DNA of 64,000 bases from Labyrinthula sp. Ha (Eukaryota; Sar; Bigyra; Labyrinthulida; Labyrinthulaceae), in contig JAALGZ010000031.1 of assembly GCA_015227615.1 (NCBI GenBank), positions 62,001 to 126,000 on the forward strand, given 5' to 3'. Positions 45,198 through 57,233 of this stretch are shown here, piece by piece. The position numbers were made by a program, and so were the translations under genes. Each line of letters begins with the position of its first letter. Positions within the stretch are counted from its first letter, which is position 1. The notes beneath the pieces were generated by a model. It ran no database searches. It saw only the letters and a program-made list of their open reading frames with translations, and had not been told where the DNA came from.

Positions 45198-45587
45198 TAA
45201 AAGAATTGGGATTCTTATTTTTGCCAAATGATTCTGGTTTTACTTTCATCTTCCATATTAAACCGGCCCATACCACTTTGAGCCAAACGGAAAAAGAAAA
45301 TATATTTGTTTGTGCAAGGTATGAAGAACCATACAGAAATGTCATGTTGGTCAGGAAAATTTTGGTAGTAGTGTGAAGTAGGGCCATATGCCCGCATATT
45401 TTGAAGAATTTCATATGATACACAATAAAAATGGATTTTTTGTCTCTTGACCCAATACCTTGTGGCCCAAATAATTGTTCATAACCAATTGATGATCAAC
45501 AATCAACAAAAATGGTGAGGAATCATCAGAATCACTCAATAAGAAAAATATAGGCAAAATTCTTGTTCATTATTTATCAATAATTAA
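45198..45587 (+). repeat. dispersed repeat, copy B (longest)
   Basis: The left block (45198-45235) and right block (about 45500-45587) match copy A at 33.24-33.40 kb, with about 240 bp of extra sequence between them here. Part of that extra sequence (tggcccaaataattg near 45463) is echoed in reverse near 53420 beside copy D. It is likely a fragment of an old mobile element, but the family cannot be named. Confidence 0.45.
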
Positions 45588-46997
45588 TTTCTGATCCGTG
45601 CTAACACGTCTTAACTCATGACTCAGCTGCGTATAAGGATTCCTCCTTGCTGTTAAAATCACTCTTATTGGAAATGTAAATATGAACCCTAGCGTCAATT
45701 CACAAAAAATTGGGTTCTTCCTTGCTCTAACTTAAATCAACTAGTAAGAATATACGGTTTGTTAAAGTTAAGCAAAGCTTCTTTCCAATGTAATTCTAAG
45801 AGTTTATTGTACAGGCACATCTCCGTTACCAGCATCAGTTAAATCACCAAACGACGAAGTATCAAATCCTCAATGGAGCTCTTAGTTTAGGGGAAGAATT
45901 AATCTAAGAGTCTTCATCAGCATTAAAACGATATGAATAAGTTTATCTTCATTAGAATGTGCAATTCATGCTCCTTGTAAATAAATATACCATTTAACGA
46001 ACTACAGTTGGGGTGGTTTAACTTAGAGAAAGATAGGATCTTAGATTGTGACTAGCATGACCTGGAAATGCTCTTAACACGATTTATAACTTACCATTGG
46101 TCTTTTTCAATGAAGACATCTAAGCAATTTTTTGCATTTTAATTCCTTTTCCAATGTAATCATAGTATATCATTTACTGCGTATTATATATTTTTTGTCA
46201 TGAGAGTAAGATTATTTGGGTAAGTTTAAAATGGAAGTAGCCTTTTTCCCTCTTGTTACTCATTTCTTAGATCTGGGAATGTTAGTATTTTGACTTTTAC
46301 AACATTCTTCTATGTTTCAAAAGTATCACAAGGATAACTCATTTGCAACAAGACAAAAATGGATTGTTCTTCGAAGAGGTTCTGAAATGAGTCTTACACC
46401 TTGTTAACAAAGCTCCACTTAATTAAAATTTAAGGAAACAGAAAATATTGACTAGAATCAATTCCAGTTATTGGTAGTCTTGGCTCCAAGGAGTGTATGC
46501 GATGTCTCTTATCCCCAAGAGAACAGTTTTGGTTCATTGGTAGTCCTAGTAGACGATTCTGTTGTAGCTACAGCAACCCCAAGACATTATATCCCATTTA
46601 GTAAACAATTATGCTATAACTTCAAAATACCAAAAAAAAAAGACTATGACATTTCACTGAGCAAATGAATAAAAACTTTTTACAGGTTCCATTAGTGTGT
46701 ATATTGTCTTCAAGCACAACTGTTTCATACCTAGTTATAATATATTAATTTGTCATTGAAGCTAAAATACTAGAAAAAATCTCTCTTCCCCCATATTATT
46801 TATATAATACTAATTAAGATAGAAACTTTATTCCAATATAATTTGAATATATTATCTCATTTTTCAAACTCCAATTATATTTTTCTTTAGTTTATTTTAT
46901 ATATTAGGCGTTTAATTGATCCACTCAATTTCTCAAAGTGAATGATAAATCGAAGTTTGAGGCCATGTGGCCCTCTTCTACGACATGCATTAAACCC

Positions 46998-47005
46998 TGA
47001 CGTCA
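46998..47005. promoter_or_regulatory. TGACGTCA (CRE-type bZIP palindrome) before DGAT2
   Basis: A perfect 8-bp TGACGTCA palindrome 23 bp before the DGAT2 ATG, followed by TATAA (47006-47010). The shorter CGTCATATA also occurs 13 bp before the Nudix start at 10591. bZIP factors bind such sites; use here is inference. Confidence 0.35.
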
Positions 47006-47028
47006 TATAAACATCAAACAAATCTAAA

Positions 47029-48442
47029 ATGGAAACAAAGGATATAGAAAAAAAAGTGTCTCTTGAAACAGAGGTGAAACAAGAAAAGAATGTCACATTA
47101 AAAGACCCTAAGCGCTCCAATTTTTCATACTACCGAGCACTTAACTTAAAGGATCAACTTTTAGACCCTGAAGACGACGACGATGATGAAGGTGGGATTA
47201 TCTCTTACTACTTATGGCTTCCTTTCTTGACAGCCTTGAAAATTTTCAACATTTGGCTAAACATCATAACCTTTCCCATCTATTTTCCAATAGAAAAACT
47301 TTTTGGAAAAAAAATTGAGCGTGTAAACCTTGGTAGCAGTTCCTTAACTCAGAAGAAGCAGACGGCCATCGTAGCAGTGGTCGTCTATCTCCCGTTTCTC
47401 TTTCTTCCGCTAGTACTTACAACCCTTGGTTTGCTACTCTTTCCTTTGACAACCATTCCAGTAGCTATATTTCTATATTTTAGTTATGACAATGGAGAAG
47501 AAACTGGAAAGAGAACGCCAAAATTGCGTTATGCTAGAATGTGGAGACACTTTGCTAGATACTATCCTTTAAAACTTATCAAAACTGCTGATTTGGATGC
47601 AGATAAGTCTTATGTATTTTGTTATCATCCGCATGGAATTATTTCAATGGGTGCCTTTGGAAATTTTGCAACTGATGCAACTGGGTTTTCAAGAAAGTTT
47701 CCTGGAATTGATTTACGTCTTCTTACCCTCTTGTCTAACTTTCGTATTCCAATGTACAGAGAGTATTTACTTTCTATGGGTATTTTTTTAAATTAAGTTT
47801 TTTATGTGTATAGGTTTATGTGGTGCTTCTAAAAAAGCTTGTAATACAATTTTGAATAGAAATAAAGGAAAAGGAAACGGGATTATGCTGGTAGTTGGAG
47901 GTGCTCAAGAAAGTTTAGATGCGAAACCAGGAACTTATAGGTTGACACTTTCCAGAAAAGGGTTTGTTCGGGTTGCATTAAATAACAGAGCAGAATTAAT
48001 TCCAGTTCTTGGATTTGGTGAAACAGATGTTTATGATTCTTATGTTTATGATAAAAAAACTTGGGTTAGAAAATTTCAAGTATGGTTTAAAAGGAATGTT
48101 GGATTTGCACCCCCATTATTTAATGGAAGAGGAATATTTAACTACTCTATAGGTTTGTTGCCTTATAGAAGACCAATTTTTACTGTTGTTGGAAAACCAG
48201 TTGAATTTCCAAAGAGGTTCAAAGATGATCCAAACTGTCAAGTTGATGAAAAGCTAGTTGGTGAATATCACGCAGAGTATGTGAAAGCTTTGATGGAGTT
48301 GTACGATGCCTTTAAAAATCAATGGGCTGCTAACAGAAGTGAAAGTTTGAGAATCATAGATGCCAAGAGACAAAAGAGTATGAGATTAGAATCTTTGATT
48401 AGACAGGATTTACAACAGTCTAGTGAAGAAAGAACAGGTTAA
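47029..48442 (+). CDS. DGAT2: diacylglycerol O-acyltransferase type 2 (two exons)
   Basis: Exons 47029-47779 and 47814-48442 with a 34-nt intron (gtattt...tatag); splicing gives MGLCGASKK in frame and a 459-residue protein. It carries the catalytic HPHG (200-203) in YHPHGIISMGAFGNFATDA. Other family motifs are REYLLSMGLCGASKK, the GGAQESLDAKPGTYRL block, KGFVRVAL, ELIPVLGFGE and the FNGRGIFNYSIGLLPYRRPI/VVGKPVEFP region. DGAT2 makes triacylglycerol from diacylglycerol and acyl-CoA at the ER and lipid droplets. Hydrophobic segments at about 60-90 and 107-150 are the usual membrane hairpins, and the N-terminus is acidic. It is longer than animal DGAT2 because of both ends. A monoacylglycerol acyltransferase of the same fold cannot be excluded. 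It is convergent with the LRR-like gene, 42 bp apart. Confidence 0.92.
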
Positions 48443-48484
48443 AGTAGTTTTTCATGAATTAAAAGTAAATTGAGTTTACAAATA

Positions 48485-49510
48485 TTATTCAAATCGTAGA
48501 GAGTGTTTGAGATAGTACCTGATATATGACTTAGATATATCTTTTCGAAATTGTGCATGTGTTAGTCGAAACCACTTACTCGAACGACAGAAAAATATTT
48601 TCTTGTGGCAAAAAGCAGAAGCAATAAGATATGTTTTGCTCTTCTCAAATCCAATGTCTTCAAGATTAAGATTAGCTCCATTGATTTTGAACAGATTTCT
48701 TAAAGCGAATAACACCGGATTTAGGAACCGCATTTTTGAGAGATATATTTCTTGTAAGCCAGGAACCGAAGTAAAAGAAAGAAACAACTCACAGAGTAAA
48801 TTTTCAGATATAAAACTATTATCTTCAAATTTCAATTTGGTTATGTTGAGAAAACCTAAGCTCAATTGTTTCACTAGACTAAAAGAAACTCTAAACCCAG
48901 AATTCTCGAAGTTAAGTTTTCTTCTTACTATACAAGACCTAGTGAGAAAACAAACTTGTTCGTTTTCTACATTTGGAAGGTTCTGTATATTTGCCTGCTT
49001 AGAAAAATAAATTCTTCCAAGTTTCCATATATAAATTATTTCTCGGATTCTATACTTGAGGTTCACTATAATGAAATCATTGCTCTTGACATACCCAGTG
49101 AAAAAATTTGTGTAGTTATTGAACATATTTGGTCTCTTAGAAAAAACAAAAACTGATGGATAAGATTTTTGCAGCTGTTCAATAAATTTAACAACACAAT
49201 TTTCATCATTGCTTGATTTAATTGCAAGATATTTTGGATATGCAAACCCGTTGAACTTTATTTCAACAATGTTGGGCTTAATCTGTGCATGTTTGAACTT
49301 CTTCATTACGTTTGATAAAATGGAGGAGGTCAATTCTTCTATCTCAAAATTCCATTTATTCTTTCTTGAAATTGATTCTATCATTTTCTTCACATTAACA
49401 CTTGGACTAAATTCATTGCCATCGTTCTTGAGGTGAATTGAAATGTAACTTGACCCCAACAACCTTCTTAGTTGCGAGACCTCATCAGAAAGTGAATTTT
49501 TAAAACTCAT
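48485..49510 (-). CDS. hypothetical protein with LRR-like segment
   Basis: 341 residues, ATG to stop in one exon. I do not recognise the family. Residues of about 215-275 (LGFLNITKLKFEDN, LFLSFTSVPGLQEIYLSKMRF) have leucine spacing like leucine-rich repeats of the ribonuclease-inhibitor style, with perhaps two or three units. The rest is basic and rich in Lys, Phe, Asn and Ser, without signal peptide or membrane helix. The length and Kozak-like start favour a real gene, as does its placement tail-to-tail with DGAT2, a repeated pattern in this window. The antisense frames of 135 and 75 residues are shadows. Confidence 0.55.
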   Translation of the reverse strand: MSFKNSLSDEVSQLRRLLGSSYISIHLKNDGNEFSPSVNVKKMIESISRKNKWNFEIEELTSSILSNVMKKFKHAQIKPNIVEIKFNGFAYPKYLAIKSSNDENCVVKFIEQLQKSYPSVFVFSKRPNMFNNYTNFFTGYVKSNDFIIVNLKYRIREIIYIWKLGRIYFSKQANIQNLPNVENEQVCFLTRSCIVRRKLNFENSGFRVSFSLVKQLSLGFLNITKLKFEDNSFISENLLCELFLSFTSVPGLQEIYLSKMRFLNPVLFALRNLFKINGANLNLEDIGFEKSKTYLIASAFCHKKIFFCRSSKWFRLTHAQFRKDISKSYIRYYLKHSLRFE

Positions 49511-52500
49511 TTGATAATAAATTAATAAGATTGGGTTAAATATGTAGTGTTAACTTTACACTTCGTAAGAGTGGTTCTTACTTCCTTCTTTTCTCTATGC
49601 AGTTTTTTTGTACTCTGGAATATCGTATTTCACTTAATTTGATTGGGTATAGCAATTTCCCAAAATAAAATTTCACTATACTTAAACGAAGTTAGAGATC
49701 CACAAAATTGCAATTGTCCATTCTTAGAAGAAACTTCGACGGGGTTGGAAACTAAGTAAAGCGAGCTAGAAGGTACTAAATATAAAGTGAAACTTAAAAA
49801 TTCATGCTAAAAATTCTTCTTCTGTTTATTCTATGGAGTTACATCAGCTTCTGGTTTGAAACAAACTTAGTCCATGAAGTTTGGATTGGGGCATATCTTT
49901 AAAAATGGCCCCATTACTCACTCCACGCTCATCCATCGATGAAGATGAGGATGGTTTTCCATATTTTTCCATAAATTAGGCACATATACGTAGATATATG
50001 TACGTAATATAAGAGACAGACAGTTAATGTAAGGGAATAAGAGTTTGAAGGGAGTTAACTTTGAATAATGAAGTTAAGAATATAGGAACCTCTGGTAAGA
50101 TTAAATCAAATTCTTAACCTTAGGTGTTCTTTACTCAATATTAAACATTTCATTCATATTTGAAGAAATCCAATACCTAGACACACTGCTCTGAGTAGAA
50201 TGTCTTCTTAACCCAGGTCCTACCTACGGAAAATAATATTTCAAGCGTCTTTGAACAACTTCTTTGTGTGGTTCTGCAGGAATTATTGTATCTACAACGA
50301 GGTTCTTCCTAAAATTTTATTAATAAATTATGTACCAACCCGCTCATCTACTCGCTCAATGTCAAAATCCTCTGTAATTAGCGTGTTCATTATGCGAAAC
50401 ATAGCTGCTGTGCTGAAAAGATGTTAGAATATCGTGTAATTAATTTTTAAACATCTACAAACTTTACAGAATCAAAAAAATGATAAAGTGTGACCCTAGA
50501 GTGACATCTCTCTGCTTTTTTATTCTTGATTATTTGTGCGAGTGTTCTTTTTGGGTTTTTGTTTTTTTTATATTGAGAGATATAATTCTGGTCAAATAAG
50601 AAGTTGAACCAAAGGAAAAGTTTAATTAATCCTCCTGAGTGAAAAAAAGAGTTTCGAGCTTAAATGTTTCTGACAAATACATCGTAGCAAACTGTTATGT
50701 GAATTTTTGGTGTCGATGCTGATCGAAGGGATTGCTTTCTTACAGGTTGGCCTGTCGCAGGTCATGTTCTCTCATTGGCTGAATCCCGTGAATTTGTCAA
50801 AACCAAAAAAGTAATACCAAAACTAGAATACTAAGGTGAATCCAAATATGATCCTGTGTTGCAACTAGAACGAGAAAAAGCGAGAGGGAGAAAACGAACC
50901 TTCTGTAAAAAATATCACCAAAATAAATATTTGTAGCTCTTCCTAGCCTTGTTCATGGTGAATCACTAAAGAACAGAGCATTATCTTGCTGATTTTCAAA
51001 GAAAAAATAGAAAGCTGTGATTTTAAGTGGAGATATCAGTGAGGGGTAGTCTATTTTGAGCATGCACAAGTATTTATTAGCTCATTGGCAGAATTAATTA
51101 TGGCCAGAAAATTGAAGCCTACATTTTTCAAGTAAACTCGCCGCATCAGGAAGAATGTGAAGGGAATAAGAACTAATGCAATTACAAATTTTAGTGGACC
51201 TGACGAGCATAAGTTAAGAATTTATAAGCTCTGTCTTGGCATAGACTACACATCTTACTGTAGAAGAACTTCAATTAGCAAGAAACTTACGCTATACCCC
51301 ATATATTGAGTAAATATTATTTAATAACAACTGGGCTTATGCCTAAGTTAGCTTCCAAAAAACAACCTTTTTCCTGGTCTTGTTTTCTCTTTGATTTTCA
51401 CTACTACTTATTCGCATCTGACTGTTGGTTTTCTTCAGTTCTTATCAGAAATCACCTCTTCAATAGTCTAGCGTGACAAAATGAATGAGATAAGGTAGAA
51501 TACCTTAATTGAATCTTAAATAATGCTTTCAAGCGTTTAAATTCTGTCTGTTTGAGAATTTCCTGTAAAATATGTCAGAATAAACAATTGGTTGAGGTGA
51601 TTCTAGTGCAAGTTTTTTTTGATATCTCAATTTTCTGTATCTTCATTTCTGTTGTCACTGGTATTTGTTCTTATATTTAAGAGAAATTGGTTCAGTCAAT
51701 CAGAAAAACTGAATTATTACATACAAACCTGTAAAAACATTAATTACCGGTGATAAGGAAGTAAATATTGAATTTAGGAATGATATTAAATTAAACTATG
51801 TTTCACTTTGAAATAGCAGCTTCTGTGGTGGAAACGAAAACTGCTGTCCCAAGCATCCTATAGCAATTACTTATGTTGAATGTTTAGATGAAACTAGCTA
51901 CAGGCCTGAGAAAAGCAGTTTGTGGTCAGTGGCAAAGTCATAAAGCTACTAAGAACTAGAACTATTTTGTCAAAATTTTTGATATTTTGGTGCATCTGCG
52001 AACATTGTCTTCTTTTGACAGAGAGCTAAGGAATTTGATTAATATTATTCGACTATTTTTAGAGCAGCTATCATAAAGAATAGCGCATTCCAAAGGGTTG
52101 TACATATTGTTCTCTTCTATAAAAATATTTTCACTTTGACTTCAAGATAATAAATGAAAGAAGAAGACAACATTCTACAGATTCGAAAAAACTAACTTTG
52201 AAATGGACCATATCAATTTATAGTATTGTGTAATGCTACAGGTCATTTTAGTAGTAAGAATTTTTACGATGGTTGAGGTAATTGCAACAACACGGAATCC
52301 GTTGTTGTCACCAAGCAATGAACCAATCTTTGATTCTCAAGTGGATAACCTAAACTGCATCCTACAGTAATATATGGAGATCATAACTGCATTCATGAAA
52401 ACAACTGGATCCCAAGAAGATCCTGGCTACAATATCAGATCTTCCTTAGGTAGATGCAGAAAGAAACTTCCCAGATAAAGCTCTGTAGTTTCTGCCAGCT

Positions 52501-54511
52501 CTGTTTCACAGCGTATGTTGCATATGGTTTACGGTGTGTAGTTGAAGATCCTGAAGCCAGAAATAGTCAATATGACCTCGAATGAGTACATTCCTAGTTT
52601 AAGTTCTAGAACACTGACTTTACTGAACTGGTGAAAAACTACGTAATGAATACATGGAAAGAGAAATAGAAGATATATATCAAACATCCAAAGTCGCATC
52701 ATTTCTTCATATCCCTTTGAAATTAAGTTCAAATAGGCGTAAACTCAGATTAGCACTGTTGCAATTACTATATGAACCTTAAGTATTCTCTACTCTTACC
52801 CTTTGAGCAAGTCACATTGTTCAAGCAATGTACTTTTAGCTCAAAAAGTTTTTCACTAAGACTTAATGAAGATATGGTGTAATGACTTGATTTGACCTAC
52901 ATCGAAAAGTACTAAAATAATTTCTAGCGAAATAATTGAGCTCAAAAAATAAGAATAGCTATCCTGGACTAACTCTAATGAAATCGTGAAACTTTCGGAT
53001 AATAAATTTTCATTGAGACGACATATTTGATCACCAAATTAATCTCTTTGATATCTAGAATGAATAATGCTCTAACCTACCTCCACCTAACCCTTGCTGA
53101 TATCCATTTATTCTTTACTGTTTATACATAGAGAAAAGTTCATACAACAGAAGAAGGAGCTCATCAATTTAAAATCATTCATACCACTTGCGTCACTTAT
53201 AATTTGGGATCGAATTTTACTTATTTATGATTTATTAACACACTTTTGCTCAATATATTTCTTAGTCTTAAGTATTCATATTTAAATAAATTTGCTGGTA
53301 AATTTTTAATAACCATTGTTTATCATTTTAATATCGAAAAACATAGCCCTGTTAGGAATGATCCTAAAATTTGCTTCACCATTTTTGGGAAGAAAGAAAA
53401 CCTTTAAGATGTTGATTATTTGGCCCAAAAAACACTAGTGGACTATTCCAGGTATAAATGGATGGTTTTCCATAGGTTTGCATAGGAAACAAGGAGGAAT
53501 AATATTTCTTGGGAGTAAGTTTCCATTCGTTATGGATTATTAAAATATAATTAGATTCATTCAGTACGAATCAAAATTCAAGTTTTCCTATTGATAAACA
53601 GAACAACAATAATTCTCAAAGATTTATTGATAAATTTTACCAAAACCGACCCCTATTTGCAATATAATAATAGATATAGGCCAACGGGAAAAGAAGTACA
53701 TGAAATGTTAAAAAATGTGCACTGCCTAGTAATGATTTCTCAGTGTCTATGAAGAACACGACTAAACTCGAATTAGCATATAGAAAAATTTGTTTCGAAA
53801 TTTCTAGTATATCAGAAAACTACCCCCAAATGAGGTCGGTATAATACTTGGAGGAAAACCTATGCTATGATGATATAGAATAAGCATGAAAATTATATTT
53901 TTGTCAAAGCTTCATTCCAATTTTTTTTAACATTTCAAAAGTCTGTTGTTCATGCTAAATTTGGAAGGAGTTCAAAACAAAAAGAAAACCGCAACTTTAG
54001 CCTTCTTTTCCCTTAGGTTCGTTCATTCCCAGAGTACCCCTTTGTAAGAACTTATCAAGCTAACCAGAATTGACAATCGATTTTATTCCTGTATCCCAAT
54101 GAGAAAGACCAAGCGTTCACAGTAGATATTCTACAACGTATGACGATGGTGTAGTCGCCACCAACTAGTAAAAGATCTATCATACAACAATAGTCCTAAA
54201 AATACAAGAAATCACAAAATGTTAAACAAACAGCATGTTCCAGATTAGAAAATTTTAAACCTTTTCTTTGTAACTGAAGCTGTGTTCGCCAAAATATCTG
54301 GTCAAACCTTGAGATGTGGTAAACACGAACTTGTCACGTACTTACAAAAGCATAAAGAAGATAATCTATCTTTTTGAAACTTAATTTTACTTGGCATTAC
54401 AAAAAACTCAATACATTTGTACACTCTACTGATGTCCTTGACTTTAGAGGGTAACCTCTAACAATGAGAATGAACAAACCAGAAATAATTCTACTATCCA
54501 AGAAAATATGC
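49511..54511. other. gene-free AT-rich region
   Basis: About 5.0 kb with no supportable gene. It contains a weak copy of the dispersed repeat (53553-53600) with a related stretch near 53420. Frames at 52529-52732 and 53094-53285 are short and without domains. No RNA gene was recognised. Confidence 0.45.
53553..53600 (-). repeat. dispersed repeat, copy D (inverted, weak)
   Basis: The run gattcatt...gaatcaaaattcaag followed by ttttcctattgataa parallels copy C (24.91 kb) and is the reverse complement of the left block of copies A and B. Strongly diverged. Confidence 0.35.
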
Positions 54512-56310
54512 TTAAATAGGGTCATCAAAACCAACTTCCGAGAATCCAGATGTCATACTTCGGCCCCCAAGTGATTTTCGACCCGTTTTCTTCTTTCGGC
54601 GTCCTACGCTCTTAAACCTAGCAGCAAATCCTGTTCCAGCACTTTTAACTGCAGTTGCAACACTTCCACCGCGAGCTCTCTGTTGCTGCTGACCCATGTT
54701 CGAACCGTGCATTGGTAATGGAGCCATCATTGCTGCCTTATTCTTTTTATTCCTCGAGCTTTTCGGACGACTAATTCGACCCATAACACTCTTATTTTCC
54801 ATAATTGGGAGGTTTATTGCAGGCGCATTACCAGAAATGAAAGAACCTCCGGTGTGTGAATACATTGTTTGTCCAGCATCAAAACTTACACTTTCATGGA
54901 GATCATCCTGCAAGAAAGGGGAAAAGAAATTTAATTCAGCATCTTCTACAATTTCTCCACGTTCTCTTCTATTAAAAGTTTGCTCTAAACGTGGTAATAA
55001 GTTATTAATAGTTTCTTCTAGCGCATCTCGTACTTTATTTGAATACTTTGGGTATTTTGACTGCGACCTGAGCATTTGCTAGGAATGAACAAAAAAAATA
55101 AAACATACTTTAAAATGAGTTGTTGGTGAGGGCCTATCAGTATCCGTGGTTTCATTTTCCGCCCATACTGTTCTAAAAAGCTGTGCCAAGTCATATAGTA
55201 GACGCCTTATGTGATCATCAGTCTTTTTTTTGAAGAATCCCGTAGGTGCTTGCTGTCTTATATGGTTCAATAAATTAATATGGAATCGTAAGACTCGTGC
55301 TCTTTTAAGTAACAAAGCTTTTCTTTGCATGAATGAAACTTTTGGTAGAGCTTGCAGTTCTTGAAACAGAGATCTCTTTTCCTTGTTAAACATAGGATGC
55401 CAGTGCAAAGTAGGATCAATATCTTGAAAGGATGTAATGTAAACTTTTAATACTTCTGGGGTCTTGAACACCTTTCCTAGGTACCACATCAACGAACCAT
55501 AATCACGAATCAGTTCTTCTTCATCAATGGAATCACTTTTATTCAATACAACTTTAAGCTTATTATCATACTTTCTTAAACTTAAAATTATATTTTCAAG
55601 TTCATCACTTATATCCAATTTATTAATATCAAACAATAACAAAATTATTGTTGCCTTCTTAGCAAACCACTCCATTACTGCATCATAATCATAACTTCTT
55701 TCTCTTTGTTTTCTTCCAGATAAAACACCTGAAATATAACAAATACGGATAAAAACATACCTGGAGTATCAATAAAGGTAAAAGTTTTCAAAATTTCTGC
55801 GTTACAAACACTTCCTTGAAACATATGCGTGAAATCTTGTCCAAATTTTCTTGTCTCTTCAAAAGGAAGGTCAGGTGATGCTTGAAGGAGATCCCCTGGA
55901 ACAGTCTGCTCTGTTTCCCCGTAATAAACAGGAACAAATCTATCTGTAGTTGGTGCTTGTCCAATATTCCTAAAACATTACATACAGAAGATGATGGTAC
56001 ATGCCTGGAAAATCCTTCTGTAGGAGATACTTGATGAAGGAACTTTTTCCAACTGAGTACGAGCCTGAAAAATAAAAAAGATATATCAACTACCGACAAG
56101 AAGAACAATAGGTTTTGAAAAGAAATCCACTTCTTTAAGGGTTTTTTCCTGATAGAATTCGTTGAACTTATATGTCTTTTCTAATGGAAGTAAATAACTC
56201 TCGTATATAGATTTTAATGCCTTCCCAGCTTCCTCTGCAGCAACAGCGGTCTTTTCAAGATCATAACCTGCTTTTCCGGCATCCCTTTGACCTAGATTTA
56301 TAAAAGCCAT
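54512..56310 (-). CDS. EHD-type dynamin-related ATPase lacking the EH domain (five exons)
   Basis: Exons on the minus strand are 56310-56094, 56064-56001, 55969-55761, 55728-55109 and 55078-54512, with introns of 29, 31, 32 and 30 nt; phases agree throughout and give 558 residues. Motifs follow the EHD order: P-loop GSYSVGKSS (73-81), FPGMNIGQAPTTDRF (switch I region), IDTPG (160-164), VLSGRKQR, MEWFAKKATIILLLFD and VVLNKSD. EHD proteins bind ATP, oligomerise on membranes and remodel tubules in endocytic recycling and ciliogenesis. Normal EHDs end in an EF-hand-containing EH domain that binds NPF peptides. Here the last 120 residues are instead a Ser/Gly/Lys/Arg-rich tail (QQQQRARGG, GRRKKKTGRK) with no EF loop. 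It is divergent from the DUF218 gene, with 227 bp between starts. Confidence 0.9.
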
Positions 56311-56537
56311 TTGTTTATGTTAGAAGTTTTAAACAGCCGTTCTCGAAAACTTCGGTTTGTTTTTTTCGGAGTTTAACTAAAATGGAAACACAGTATGAAA
56401 TTACCGAGGATTTGTGCTAAATAAAAGATTTTTGAGTTCAACAACTACAAGGCTGTACAAAATAATAAACATATTAGATTCCTAGTCATACTTGAAGCTC
56501 ATATTTATATTCCCTACAAATTTTTCTATATGCCAAA

Positions 56538-57221
56538 ATGACTTATGATGCAGTTTTTATTCTTGGTGGTGGCGCTCCTAGTAGCATTGTTGAACCACCT
56601 CAGTGGGTTCAAGAGCGTTGCAAAGTTGCACTTGAACTAGCCAAAGACGAAACGTTTGATATATTATGTCTTTCGGGAGGTAGTGCTCATGCGAGACAAA
56701 CTATCAGAAATAATGGTTTACCTTTATTCGAAAGTCAAGCAACAGCTTCTTTTCTTCTAGACCGTCTGCCTGAAACTTTTCAAGGAAAGGTTTATTTTGA
56801 GACCAGTAGTTATGATACGATTGGAAACGCGTACTTTGCTCGTACAGCTTTTGGAGATGTTTTTAACTGGAACAAGATCTGCGTCATAACTTCGTCCTGG
56901 CATATGAAACGAACGAAGCTGATATTCGAAACTGTTTTTTCTTTGAATAATTCTATTGGAAAGGCATCAAAATATGATTTTACTTTCCTTGAAGCTCCTG
57001 AAATTTTTCTAGGAAAAGAGGAAGTAATTGCAAGAAACAATCGAGAAGAAAACTCAATCCATAATTTCCAAAAGCTGTTAAGGGAAAATAAATTTCCTTC
57101 CCTAAAGGAGTTTTCTTTATGGCTTTTTACTGAACACAAAATGTACTCTTCACAATTCTTGGACTTTGACAATGAAACGGTAGATGAAGAGGTATCTCGT
57201 TCTTACAGTGCAGTAAATTGA
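56538..57221 (+). CDS. DUF218 / YdcF-like protein
   Basis: 227 residues. It begins with a Rossmann-like strand, YDAVFILGGGAP, then LCLSGGSAHAR, SSYDTIGNAYFAR and ICVITSSWHMKRT. These are the conserved blocks of the DUF218 (YdcF/SanA/ElyC) family, where GGG, SGG, N/E and SxxH residues cluster in one pocket. Bacterial members are linked to envelope metabolism and YdcF binds S-adenosylmethionine; eukaryotic members are uncharacterised. There is no signal peptide or membrane helix, so it is probably cytosolic. The C-terminus is acidic. Its stop lies 12 bp from the stop of the SDR gene on the other strand. Confidence 0.8.
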   Translation: MTYDAVFILGGGAPSSIVEPPQWVQERCKVALELAKDETFDILCLSGGSAHARQTIRNNGLPLFESQATASFLLDRLPETFQGKVYFETSSYDTIGNAYFARTAFGDVFNWNKICVITSSWHMKRTKLIFETVFSLNNSIGKASKYDFTFLEAPEIFLGKEEVIARNNREENSIHNFQKLLRENKFPSLKEFSLWLFTEHKMYSSQFLDFDNETVDEEVSRSYSAVN

Positions 57222-57233
57222 TATTTGTTATAT

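Larger units (their letters stand above)
43752..47028. other. gene-free region with dispersed repeat
   Basis: About 3.3 kb. A copy of the dispersed repeat occupies about 45198-45587. The rest is AT-rich. No gene is recognised, and the short frames at 45181-45423 and 46471-46668 have no domains. Confidence 0.45.
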
